Below, one piece after another: positions 34,521 to 42,715 of a DNA stretch of 64,000 bases. Each line of letters opens with the position of its first letter. Position 1 is the first letter of the stretch. Location of the stretch: assembly GCF_017433805.1 (NCBI RefSeq), contig NZ_JAFRGN010000013.1, positions 186,001 to 250,000 on the forward strand, read 5' to 3'. Below the pieces are notes generated by a model. That model did not search any database. It had not been told where the DNA came from and worked only from the letters and a program-made list of their open reading frames with translations. The position numbers and the translations under genes are program-made. This stretch comes from Butyrivibrio sp. GTDB taxonomy: Bacteria; Bacillota; Clostridia; Lachnospirales; Lachnospiraceae.

Positions 34521-36044
34521 ATGAAACTATCTGCACTTCTTAAATATAATTCCATAGTTATTCAATGCCATGATAATCCTGATGCAGATGCTATCTGTTC
34601 AGGATATGTTTTATATAGATACTTTTCTAAGCTCGGTAAAAAAGTACGCTTTATCTATTCAGGCAACTTTAAGATAACAAAGAGTAATCTTGTTTATCTT
34701 ATTAAAGAACTTAAGATTCCCATTGAATTCGTAAGTAATCTCAAGACTAAGCCAGAGCTACTCTTATTAACAGACTGTCAATACGGCGAAGGTAACGTTA
34801 AGAAATTTCCAGCTAAAGATATAGCTGTAATTGATCATCACCAGGTATATGGCACACTTCCCAAATTAAACGAGGTACGCAGTAACTTGGGAAGCTGTTG
34901 TTCTGTAATTTGGAATCTGCTCAAGATAGAAGATGAAGATTTCAATATAGATGAGAATATAGCAACAGCACTTTATTATGGCTTATATTCTGATACTAAT
35001 GCCTTTTCCGAGATGTCACACCCTCTTGATCGTGATATGATCGAGGCTCTTAACTATAATAAGAATCTTATCCTTAAGCTCAAGAATATGAATCTTACTC
35101 TTAGAGAGGCCAAGATTGCAGGAGTCGCTATGCTTGGTGTGGAATACCATCCCGATAACAAGTATGCTATTCTCAGAACTGATCCATGTGATCCTAATAT
35201 TTTAGGTCTCATTGGAGATTTTATTGTTGCTGTCGATGATATAGATGTTTGTCTTGTATATAGTATTCTGTCTTTTGGTGTCAAATTCTCTATCAGAAGC
35301 TGTTCCAATGAGACAAGAGCAGATGAACTTGCAACTTTCCTTGCTCAGAAGATAGGTTCAGGAGGAGGACACACAGAAAAAGCTGGCGGAATTCTTAAAA
35401 ATGAACTGATCATCAAGCAGTATCCGGATTACATTGAAATTGATGATGATTCAGCCAAACACTCAATTTCTAATATTATAAGAGAGCGTATGGCTGACTA
35501 CTTTGAGAATGCAGAGATCATATATGCCAATGATACAACTCTTGTTTTATCACATATGTCCAAATATGAGCGTTCACCAATAACTCTAGCTTATGTAGAG
35601 CCACATGAGTATGTTCCAACTGGCAATATGGCTATCATCAGAACTCTTGCAGGTGATGCTAATATTGAGATCAGGGATAACACTATACTTATTCTGGATT
35701 CTAAGGGTAATGTTAAGGCTATTTCAGTTGAAAAGTTTAATTCAAGCTTCAAGAAGACAAGAAGGAAATTTAAGTTTAACAGCGACTATATTCCTACTAT
35801 TAAGAATGCAGATACTGGTAAGTCTTTTTCACTTCTTCCACTGGCTAAGAGCTGTGAATCTACTGGTGATATCAAGATTTATGCCAAGAAGCTTACTAAG
35901 ACTACCAAACTTTTTTCATTCTGGGACAATGATACTTACATGATTGGGCAGAAGGGTGATTATCTTGCTGTCAGTCAGGACGACATACATGATATTTTCA
36001 TTATAGAAAAGAGCATATTTAAGAAGATCTATAAATCTGTTTAA
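34521..36044 (+). CDS. DHH-family phosphoesterase with C-terminal PGDYL-type extension
   Basis: A 507-residue protein. Residues 1-320 are a DHH/DHHA1 phosphoesterase: HDNPDADAICSG (metal site), LLTDCQYGE, the name-giving VIDHHQ, and GSGGGHTEKAGG in DHHA1. Such enzymes act on nano-RNA (NrnA) or cyclic dinucleotides. The last ~185 residues are an unrelated extension ending in GQKGDYLAVSQDD, which resembles the PGDYG/PGDYL domain. There are no membrane helices, so it is not GdpP. Substrate is uncertain. The ribosome site AAGGAG lies in a hairpin. Confidence 0.75.
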   Translation: MKLSALLKYNSIVIQCHDNPDADAICSGYVLYRYFSKLGKKVRFIYSGNFKITKSNLVYLIKELKIPIEFVSNLKTKPELLLLTDCQYGEGNVKKFPAKDIAVIDHHQVYGTLPKLNEVRSNLGSCCSVIWNLLKIEDEDFNIDENIATALYYGLYSDTNAFSEMSHPLDRDMIEALNYNKNLILKLKNMNLTLREAKIAGVAMLGVEYHPDNKYAILRTDPCDPNILGLIGDFIVAVDDIDVCLVYSILSFGVKFSIRSCSNETRADELATFLAQKIGSGGGHTEKAGGILKNELIIKQYPDYIEIDDDSAKHSISNIIRERMADYFENAEIIYANDTTLVLSHMSKYERSPITLAYVEPHEYVPTGNMAIIRTLAGDANIEIRDNTILILDSKGNVKAISVEKFNSSFKKTRRKFKFNSDYIPTIKNADTGKSFSLLPLAKSCESTGDIKIYAKKLTKTTKLFSFWDNDTYMIGQKGDYLAVSQDDIHDIFIIEKSIFKKIYKSV

Positions 36045-36052
36045 TGCAAATA

Positions 36053-36105
36053 AATAAATCTCAAGAGATACACTATATAAGCGTATTTCTTGAGATTTAT
36101 TTTTT
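36053..36105. terminator. Bidirectional terminator between convergent operons
   Basis: A 19-bp stem (36053-36071 with 36083-36101, one G-T pair) with an 11-base loop, flanked by T6 on the right and an A-rich stretch on the left. It overlaps the stop codon of the ABC ATPase gene. Confidence 0.92.
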
Positions 36106-36860
36106 CAGTTTTGACTAAGGCGGGAGAGGAATTGTTTAGTTCTTTCTTCTCTTGGATTATCAATAAGCTCCTTGGCCGGGCCTTGTTCTAAGATAATGCC
36201 ATTGTCCATGAATATCGCTGTGTCTGCCACATCTCTGGCAAAAGCCATTTCGTGAGTAACAATGATCATTGTAGTATGAAGATTTGCAAGCTCTTTAATA
36301 ACGCGAAGAACCTCTCCAGTAAGCTCTGGATCAAGAGCAGAAGTAGGTTCATCAAAGCAAAGAATGTCAGGCTTAAGAGCAAGAGCTCTAGCGATAGCAA
36401 CACGTTGCTGCTGACCACCAGATAATTGATGAGGGTAGTTATCCATTCTATTGGAAAGTCCCATATTATCTAGTATTTCTTTGGCATTTGCTATAATTTC
36501 ATCTTTGGATCTGCCGTCAAAAGAAAGAAGCGGAGCCAGTGTAACATTTTCAAGAGCTGTATACTGCGGAAACAGATTAAACTGCTGGAATACTAGTCCG
36601 AAATGAAGTCTCTTTTTACGAAGCTCTTCTGGATCAGTTACCGGAATAGCTGCATCAAACAGCATATTACCACGTACACTTATTGTTCCAGCATCTGGAG
36701 TTTCAAGGAAATTAAGGCATCTTAAAAGTGTTGTTTTACCACTTCCTGAGGATCCAATTATAGAAAGTGTCTGTCCTTCGTCCAGATTAAAGCTTATTCC
36801 CTTTAGTATTTCTGTATTATCAAATTTTTTACGTATATCGTTTACTTCTAATATTTGCAT
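36105..36860 (-). CDS. Polar amino acid ABC transporter ATP-binding protein
   Basis: A 251-residue ATPase of the GlnQ/HisP type that powers amino acid uptake. Walker A GSSGSGKTTLLRC, Q-loop LVFQQFNLFPQYTALENV, signature LSGGQQQR and Walker B ILCFDEPTSALDPE are all intact, and the switch His is in IIVTHEM. It is the last gene of a three-gene minus-strand operon (binding protein, permease, ATPase). Confidence 0.95.
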   Translation of the reverse strand: MQILEVNDIRKKFDNTEILKGISFNLDEGQTLSIIGSSGSGKTTLLRCLNFLETPDAGTISVRGNMLFDAAIPVTDPEELRKKRLHFGLVFQQFNLFPQYTALENVTLAPLLSFDGRSKDEIIANAKEILDNMGLSNRMDNYPHQLSGGQQQRVAIARALALKPDILCFDEPTSALDPELTGEVLRVIKELANLHTTMIIVTHEMAFARDVADTAIFMDNGIILEQGPAKELIDNPREERTKQFLSRLSQN

Positions 36861-36876
36861 TTTGTCCCCAATATCT

Positions 36877-37533
36877 TTATCTAAAGTAGCTTAATTTCTT
36901 TTCAATGTAGCCAAATAACAGCGTTAAAAGACCGCTGAATATGAGATAGAAGGCGCCTGTATAGAAGAGTGGCCAGATAATACCACTACTTTTAATAAAG
37001 GACTGTCCATTCCAGATAATCTCGTAAACAGCAATAACTCTTGCCAGCGAAGTGTCTTTTACCAGTGTGATTACCTCATTGGATATTGGAGGTACGATGC
37101 GTTTAATGACCTGTAAAAGAATTATCTTAAAAAAGATCTGTGATCTTGAAAGGCCTAAAACCTGACCTGCTTCATATTGACCAACAGGAATTGACTGAAT
37201 CCCTCCGCGGTAGATTTCTGAGAAATAGCAGGCATAGTTAAATACAAAAGCAACTAAAGCTGCTATAAATCTGCCTGTATTATCTGTGCCCCATATGTTC
37301 ATATGAAGAAATATTCCCGGGCCATAATAAATAATGAGGAGCTGTAGCATAAGAGGAGTTCCTCGTACGATCCAGATAATAAATCTTATAGGGCATTTGA
37401 TAAGCTTTATTTTACTCATCGATCCAAAGGATATGATAAGTCCAAGTGGAAGAGAGAATAAAAGCGTTAATACAAATAATTTAATAGTTCCTAGAAATCC
37501 CTCCAGAAGGGATAGTGTTACAGTCAAAAACAT
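36877..37533 (-). CDS. Polar amino acid ABC transporter permease
   Basis: A 218-residue inner-membrane permease of the HisM/GlnP family with about five membrane helices. The EAA loop that docks on the ATPase is seen in YRGGIQSIPVGQYEAGQVLG, and the IVRGTPLMLQLL segment is typical. Only one permease gene is present, so it probably works as a homodimer. It lies 16 bases before the ATPase gene. Confidence 0.94.
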   Translation of the reverse strand: MFLTVTLSLLEGFLGTIKLFVLTLLFSLPLGLIISFGSMSKIKLIKCPIRFIIWIVRGTPLMLQLLIIYYGPGIFLHMNIWGTDNTGRFIAALVAFVFNYACYFSEIYRGGIQSIPVGQYEAGQVLGLSRSQIFFKIILLQVIKRIVPPISNEVITLVKDTSLARVIAVYEIIWNGQSFIKSSGIIWPLFYTGAFYLIFSGLLTLLFGYIEKKLSYFR

Positions 37534-37556
37534 GTCAGATAGAAAACTCCTGTGAA

Positions 37557-38342
37557 TTATTGTTTGATAAGCGCATCCTGAACGCCATAGGTCTTGGCAA
37601 TCTCAAGCATTGAACCATCATTATAGGATGCTGTAAGCTGTTCGTTGATGAACTTAGCAAGGTCAGAACCCTTACGACAGCCGATACCATATTCTTCCTT
37701 GGTAAGCTCAACAGTGTGTGTAAGATCAGCATAGCTTGTACCGTCACCAATCATTGCACCAGCCATCAGAAGGTCGATGATACATGCCTGTGAAGTTCCA
37801 GCATCTACTTCCATAACAGCATCTGCCTGAGATGTGAGAGAAGTGTAGCTGTAACCATTTTCCTGAGCAGCCTCTTCACCAGCAGAACCAGATTCTACTG
37901 CAAAGCTAAGAGTTGAAAGAGATGCAGCATCATTATAATCAGCTGCAACAGATGAAGGAACAACTACGACCTGAGCGTTGTTAAGATATGGATTTGTGCA
38001 TTCCATAGCATTTGTAACTTCGCTTGTAAGTGTCATTCCATTCCATACAACATCAATAGATTTGTTCTCAAGCTCGAGAATCTTATTATCCCAGTCAATT
38101 TCAACGAACTGAACCTCTACGCCAAGTGCCTTAGCAACCTTGGTTGCCATATCAGCATCAAAGCCGATCCAGTTACCAGCGTCATCCTTGTAATCCATAG
38201 GTGCGAAATCAGTGATACCTACTACAAGAGTTCCCTTATTTTTGATATAGTCTACATCGCTTGTAGAAGTTGAGCTTCCGCATGCAACTATACTCATGCC
38301 AATAACAACAGTCATAAGGGCAGCTAAGATTTTCTTTTTCAT
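37557..38342 (-). CDS. Amino acid ABC transporter substrate-binding lipoprotein
   Basis: A 261-residue SBP_bac_3 protein. The N-terminal signal ends in a lipobox (GMSIVAC), so the mature protein is anchored to the membrane outer face by Cys. LVVGITDFAPMDYKDDAG, WIGFDADMATKVAKALG and IDVVWNGMTLTSE are typical of polar amino acid binders. The preferred ligand cannot be fixed from sequence. AAAGGAG precedes the ATG. It is the first gene of its operon. Confidence 0.94.
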   Translation of the reverse strand: MKKKILAALMTVVIGMSIVACGSSTSTSDVDYIKNKGTLVVGITDFAPMDYKDDAGNWIGFDADMATKVAKALGVEVQFVEIDWDNKILELENKSIDVVWNGMTLTSEVTNAMECTNPYLNNAQVVVVPSSVAADYNDAASLSTLSFAVESGSAGEEAAQENGYSYTSLTSQADAVMEVDAGTSQACIIDLLMAGAMIGDGTSYADLTHTVELTKEEYGIGCRKGSDLAKFINEQLTASYNDGSMLEIAKTYGVQDALIKQ

Positions 38343-38393
38343 AATAAAAATGTCTCCTTTACATTTGATAGTTTAACAAATTAGCCATTTACC

Positions 38394-38422
38394 ACTCTAC
38401 CATACTAAACTATAAATGTAAA
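38394..38422 (-). promoter_or_regulatory. Promoter of the amino acid ABC operon
   Basis: Minus strand: -35 TTTACA, 17-base spacer, -10 TAGAGT, leaving a leader of about 45 bases to the start codon. Fair match only. Confidence 0.5.
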
Positions 38423-38443
38423 TAAGACACTTTTCTCTTGATA

Positions 38444-39511
38444 TTATTTATTTTCTCTTAGGTGCACCATCTTGGCAGCGCGTCTTCTGTTGGCATCATC
38501 CTGGGCAGCGTAGTGCTTACGGGTTGTGTTAACATCCTTATGTCCGAGAACATCAGCAACAAGGTAAATATCGCCAGATTCCTGATACAGATTGGTACCA
38601 AAGGTACTACGAAGCTTATGTGGTGTAATCTTTTTAAGCGTTGTAACGTTCTGAGCGTATTTTTTAACAAGCTTTTCTACTGCTCGAACAGTGATTCTCT
38701 TATTCTGAAGAGAGAGAAATAGCGCATTTTCACTGCCTTCCTCAGGTATAATTCCCTTACGCTGTTCTATGTAGTCAATAAGAGCGTTTCTGACTTCATC
38801 AGGGAAATAAACAACAGTGTTATAGCCACCCTTACGATGAATGCGAAGTCCATTAGTTTCAAAATCTATATCATCGAAATCAATTCCTACGCATTCAGAC
38901 ACTCGAATACCTGTACCAAGTAGAAGAGTTAAAAGAGCTACATCTCTTAGCTTAGTCTTCTCATGGTAGCGAAGCTGCGCCTTAGTAAGCTTTTCTCCAG
39001 CTTCAACCTGATCAAGAAGAGTAGCTACTTCGTTGGGCTCAAGACGAACAATTTCATGCTCATGAAGCTTGGGCATATTAACAAGTTCAGCTGTATTCCT
39101 GGTCACAAGTTCTGCCTTATAAAAATAACTGTACATAGAGCGAAGAGCAGACATCTTTCTTTTTTTGCCCTGCTCATTATTGGTTATTTCTTTGTCCTCT
39201 TTTTCGTATAAGGATAAGTATTCCAGGTATTCCTCGATATCCTCACGCTCAATCTGATTAAGTACATCAACGCTGTAATCCTTTATGTCTTTTTGGCTAA
39301 GAACTGGATTAACATTGTGAAGGTACTCAAAGAAGGTACGCAGATCATATGCGTACCCAAGACGTGTTCTTGCAGAAGTAGTAGGCTCAATTCCTCTAAA
39401 ATACTGTTTGCAGAATCTTGGGAGTGAATCCAGTACTTCTCGCATCCTGAGGATATTTATCTTATCCTGTTCGTTATAGTATTTATCATCATTTTTCGAA
39501 TAGTTTTGCAT
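38444..39511 (-). CDS. Tyrosine site-specific recombinase, XerC/XerD-like
   Basis: A 355-residue tyrosine recombinase. The N-terminal SAM-like core-binding domain (about 40-150) precedes the catalytic domain with the full set: Arg in GTGIRVSE, Lys in HRKGGYN, HxxR in HKLRSTFGT, His in LGHKDVNTT, and Tyr in KHYAA. It is chromosomal and flanked by core genes, with no phage genes or att-like repeats, so a Xer-type role in resolving chromosome dimers is likelier than a mobile-element integrase. The ATG at 39511 has no ribosome site; the nearby TATACT suggests a leaderless mRNA. Confidence 0.82.
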   Translation of the reverse strand: MQNYSKNDDKYYNEQDKINILRMREVLDSLPRFCKQYFRGIEPTTSARTRLGYAYDLRTFFEYLHNVNPVLSQKDIKDYSVDVLNQIEREDIEEYLEYLSLYEKEDKEITNNEQGKKRKMSALRSMYSYFYKAELVTRNTAELVNMPKLHEHEIVRLEPNEVATLLDQVEAGEKLTKAQLRYHEKTKLRDVALLTLLLGTGIRVSECVGIDFDDIDFETNGLRIHRKGGYNTVVYFPDEVRNALIDYIEQRKGIIPEEGSENALFLSLQNKRITVRAVEKLVKKYAQNVTTLKKITPHKLRSTFGTNLYQESGDIYLVADVLGHKDVNTTRKHYAAQDDANRRRAAKMVHLRENK

Positions 39512-39637
39512 ATATACAGTATAGCATATTCGTAAAAAGATAATACAAGTTATAGCGTCTGAAATAAGCATAAAGACTATATATAGTCATATTTAATCTG
39601 CACAAATTACACCTGTTAATTCTGTAAAATATATAGA

Positions 39638-39667
39638 TTGAAGTAGCTTTGTAAAAAATGATAAAAT
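39638..39667 (+). promoter_or_regulatory. Promoter of the D,D-carboxypeptidase gene
   Basis: TTGAAG, 18-base spacer, TAAAAT. The -10 lies downstream of an in-frame ATG at 39658, which supports the start at 39709. Confidence 0.5.
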
Positions 39668-39708
39668 TTACAAAGTTCTTCATTTTTGTTGGGGTGGTGA
39701 ATTTCTTT

Positions 39709-40845
39709 ATGAAAAGAATTAATTATAGAAAAAGAGATGGGCAAAGACTGACCATTTCTGAGTATAAAAAGCGTAGAAAATTCGAAATCATCAGTAGGAT
39801 CACACTTTTTTGTCTATCTTTAATTTTTGTGATCGTTCTGATAGTATCTGCTACAATACATTCCAAAGTAAAATCAAAGGCAGAGGATGAGCCCTCAGAT
39901 AATATAGATATAATGGAATCCAATGAAGCTTCTTCTGAAGCCTCCGTTATAGAGATCATTGACACTATAGTTGAAGAGCCTGATGAGTACAGCCCTTATA
40001 AAGAAAAATCTGATGACGCCTCATCATTTTTTGATGGGTATACTGTTGAAGTATCGGAGAATACCGACTATATAGCAAGTGAAGACGTTCTTAGTACTTA
40101 TGCGCTTTTAGTTAATCTGGATGATGGAACAGCAGTAGCTTCCAAGGATGGCACGGTTCGTATTAATCCAGCCTCCATGACCAAGATACTGACACTTCTT
40201 GTGGCTGCTGAGCATATAACAGATATTGATGACACCTTTGAGATGACTCAGGCTATAGGAGATTTCGTATACAAACATGATTGCAGTGCTGTAGGGTTTG
40301 AAGTAGGTGAAAAGGTAACTGTTCAGGATCTTTTGTATGGAACAATTTTGCCTTCTGGCGGAGATGCTGCTATGTGTCTTGCTGAATATGTGGCAGGATC
40401 TCAGGAAGCATTCGTGGATATGATGAATGATAAGCTTTCAGAGCTTGGATTATCTAATACGGCGCATTTCACCAATTGCATTGGTATATATGATGAAGAT
40501 CATTATTGTACTCTGATGGATATGGCCATGATCCTCAAGGCTGCAGAAGAGAACAAACTATGTCATGAAGTATTACAGGCACGTGTTTACACAACCTCTA
40601 ATACGGTTGAGCATCCAGAGGGAATCACTATTTCTAACTGGTTCATCCGTAGAATAGAGGATAAGGATACTCATGGAGAAGTATGTGGCGCTAAAACAGG
40701 TTTTGTAGTACAATCAGGATGTTGTGGAGCCAGCTACCAGATTTCCAACGATGGTACTCATTACATCTGTGTTACAGCAGATGCCTGGAGCTCATGGAGA
40801 TGCATCTATGATCACGTAGCAATCTACGACGCCTACACAAGTTAA
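39709..40845 (+). CDS. Membrane-anchored D-alanyl-D-alanine carboxypeptidase (S11)
   Basis: About 378 residues. A membrane helix at residues about 28-48 is followed by an acidic Ser/Glu linker and the S11 peptidase domain, which trims D-Ala from peptidoglycan stem peptides. The SxxK motif is SMTK (NPASMTKILTLL), and the KTG motif is intact (GAKTGFVV). The SxN motif reads SGG (ILPSGGDAAMCLAEY), so the usual Asn is Gly. GGGGTGGTGA before the ATG at 39709 supports that start. Anchoring by the N-terminus, not a C-terminal amphipathic helix, is visible. Confidence 0.85.
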   Translation: MKRINYRKRDGQRLTISEYKKRRKFEIISRITLFCLSLIFVIVLIVSATIHSKVKSKAEDEPSDNIDIMESNEASSEASVIEIIDTIVEEPDEYSPYKEKSDDASSFFDGYTVEVSENTDYIASEDVLSTYALLVNLDDGTAVASKDGTVRINPASMTKILTLLVAAEHITDIDDTFEMTQAIGDFVYKHDCSAVGFEVGEKVTVQDLLYGTILPSGGDAAMCLAEYVAGSQEAFVDMMNDKLSELGLSNTAHFTNCIGIYDEDHYCTLMDMAMILKAAEENKLCHEVLQARVYTTSNTVEHPEGITISNWFIRRIEDKDTHGEVCGAKTGFVVQSGCCGASYQISNDGTHYICVTADAWSSWRCIYDHVAIYDAYTS

Positions 40846-40869
40846 ATATATAGAAAGAAGAAAATAGTT

Positions 40870-40971
40870 ATGCGTATCAAAAAATATAACAAAGCAATCG
40901 CGACAATAGCGCTTATTTTAATCTTAGCAATGGTTATCGGCTCAGTAGCCGGATCATTTTTGACAATGTAA
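40870..40971 (+). CDS. 33-residue single-helix membrane peptide
   Basis: A small open frame starting MRIKKYNKAIAT, with a basic N-terminus, one hydrophobic helix rich in Ile/Leu/Ala, and the end AGSFLTM. GAAAGAAG lies before the ATG and a strong terminator follows, so it looks like the last gene of the carboxypeptidase transcript. It could be a small membrane regulator or subunit. I do not recognise the family. Confidence 0.5.
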   Translation: MRIKKYNKAIATIALILILAMVIGSVAGSFLTM

Positions 40972-40997
40972 AAGAAAAAGCAACTATATTTAACATA

Positions 40998-41037
40998 AAC
41001 CATCAACTTTTGTTAACAGAAGTTGGTGGTTTTTTGT
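40998..41037 (+). terminator. Intrinsic terminator after the small membrane peptide gene
   Basis: A 12-bp stem AACCATCAACTT / AAGTTGGTGGTT (one T-G pair) followed by TTTTTTTG. Confidence 0.9.
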
Positions 41038-41066
41038 TGTTTACGAAAATACAATAATGTTAAAAT
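41037..41066 (+). promoter_or_regulatory. Candidate promoter of the acyltransferase gene
   Basis: TTGTTT, 18-base spacer, TAAAAT, directly after the preceding terminator. Confidence 0.45.
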
Positions 41067-41088
41067 AAATAGCAAAGGTGGGAGATAT

Positions 41089-42171
41089 ATGAATAATATG
41101 AGAAAGTCATACTTAGACAATATCAGATGGGTTACTGTGGTAATAGTTGTAATATACCATGTATTTTATATGTACAATGGTCAGGGAGTAGCTGGAACTC
41201 TTGGAAAGATTACTAACCTTGAAGTACAGTACTACGACGTATATCAGTACATCGTGTACCCATGGTTTATGATGCTTCTTTTTATAGTGTCGGGTATAAG
41301 CTCTAAGTTGTATTTGGATAATCATACTACTAGAGAATTTATTAAGAGCAGAACCAGTAAACTGCTTGTTCCCAGTACGATAGGCCTCTTTGTTTTCCAG
41401 TTTATTCAAGGTTATATAAACGCATCACTTAGTTCAGCTGGAGATTTGGAGGTCCCATTTATTGTAAAGTACTTAATAGCTGTACTTTCTGGTATAGGAG
41501 TGTTGTGGTACATTCAGCTTCTATGGCTATATTCAATGATTCTAGTACTTATCATTAAACTTGAGAAAGGGCGCTTTTATAATATCTGTCAAAAGACAAA
41601 TGTAGTCGTTCTCATTCTGATGGTTGGACTGACATATTTCTTTGGTCAGATACTAAATCCTCCAATCCTTGTCTGCTACAGATTTGGATTATATTTCTAT
41701 GCTTTTATGGCTGGATATTTTGTATTCTCACATGATGAAGTTATTGAAATCCTAAAGAAATGGTTTTTTATATTTGCGCCTCTTTCGATAGTTTTATGTA
41801 TTGCTTTTTGTATTAAATATTTTGGTTTAAACTATGCAGATAAACCTGTTATCTTAACGCCTCTTTATCTGTTATTTGCGCATTTTGCATGTCTGTCTAT
41901 ACTTGGAGGCTTTGCCAGATTCTATGACTATGAAACAACCTTCACAAAATGGATGAGTGCTCATAGCTTTGGACTCTACGTATTCCATTATCTTGGAATC
42001 TCATCTATAGCAGTTTTCCTTGCAAAGCCTTGTATTATAACACCTGTAGCAGCTTATATACTTAGTCTGATTGCAGGCTTTGTATTTGGTTATGTATTAT
42101 ATGAGATCATTTCAAGAATCCCATTTTTTAGATGGGCAGTCCTAGGTATAACACAAAAGAGAAAGGCTTAA
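41089..42171 (+). CDS. Acyltransferase family 3 integral membrane protein
   Basis: A 360-residue protein with about ten membrane helices. The start RKSYLDNIRWVTVVIVVIYH holds the Arg and His typical of Acyl_transf_3 enzymes, which move acyl groups onto surface sugars. LLFIVSGISSKLYLD is the second conserved part. The donor and acceptor are unknown. AGGTGGGAG lies before the ATG at 41089. It forms a two-gene unit with the regulator that follows by one base. Confidence 0.82.
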   Translation: MNNMRKSYLDNIRWVTVVIVVIYHVFYMYNGQGVAGTLGKITNLEVQYYDVYQYIVYPWFMMLLFIVSGISSKLYLDNHTTREFIKSRTSKLLVPSTIGLFVFQFIQGYINASLSSAGDLEVPFIVKYLIAVLSGIGVLWYIQLLWLYSMILVLIIKLEKGRFYNICQKTNVVVLILMVGLTYFFGQILNPPILVCYRFGLYFYAFMAGYFVFSHDEVIEILKKWFFIFAPLSIVLCIAFCIKYFGLNYADKPVILTPLYLLFAHFACLSILGGFARFYDYETTFTKWMSAHSFGLYVFHYLGISSIAVFLAKPCIITPVAAYILSLIAGFVFGYVLYEIISRIPFFRWAVLGITQKRKA

Positions 42172-42172
42172 T

Positions 42173-42601
42173 ATGTTTAAAGATAATCTTGTAGAACTTC
42201 GTAAACTCCATAATATGTCTCAGGAAGAACTGGCTGATAAGATAGGTATTTCAAGGCAGACTCTGTCTAAATATGAAACTGGGGAAACTCTTCCTGACAT
42301 AGAAAAATGCATGCTTATAGCAAATACTTTTTCTGTAAGTATGGATGATCTGATCAACTATAATCCAGATACAGAAGAATCTTTAGGACTTGCAGTTCCG
42401 CCAAAAGGAAAATATATCTTTGGGATGGTCAAGGTAGGTGATAAAGGACAGATAGTGATTCCAGCAAAAGCCAGAAAGATATTTGATATTAATCCAGGTG
42501 ATAATTTGATTGTACTTGGAGATGAATTCCAGGGAATCGCAATCATAAAAGAAAAGGGCATCCTGGATCTGCTGAAAAATGCTCAAAACAAAATGATTTA
42601 A
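42173..42601 (+). CDS. XRE-type regulator fused to an AbrB-like domain
   Basis: A 142-residue protein. Residues 1-62 are a helix-turn-helix of the XRE family (LVELRKLHNMSQEELADKIG, SRQTLSKYETGE). Residues about 82-125 match the AbrB/SpoVT DNA-binding swapped-hairpin fold (KVGDKGQIVIPAKARKIFDI). Two DNA-binding domains in one short chain suggest cooperative control, probably of its own operon with the acyltransferase. AAAGG is the only ribosome site visible. Confidence 0.82.
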   Translation: MFKDNLVELRKLHNMSQEELADKIGISRQTLSKYETGETLPDIEKCMLIANTFSVSMDDLINYNPDTEESLGLAVPPKGKYIFGMVKVGDKGQIVIPAKARKIFDINPGDNLIVLGDEFQGIAIIKEKGILDLLKNAQNKMI

Positions 42602-42635
42602 TATAACGTTCCAATGTGATATTATGAACATATAG

Positions 42636-42676
42636 AGGCAAGGGAGCTTTTATTTAAAGCATCCTTGCCTTTTTTG
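42636..42676 (+). terminator. Intrinsic terminator
   Basis: An AGGCAAGG / CCTTGCCT stem with inner AGCTTT / AAAGC pairs and a TTTTTT tail. Confidence 0.88.
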
Positions 42677-42715
42677 ATGCCTTATATTTGATACTTTTCT
42701 TGAAAGGAGCAGTTT

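Noticed and set aside
34521-36044. GdpP-type cyclic di-AMP phosphodiesterase
   Set aside because: There are no membrane helices, PAS or GGDEF-like domains; only the DHH/DHHA1 unit is shared.
38444-39511. Integrase marking a genomic island
   Set aside because: Neighbours are core genes in ordinary composition, with no tRNA, direct repeats, phage or conjugation genes. A Xer-type housekeeping recombinase fits better.
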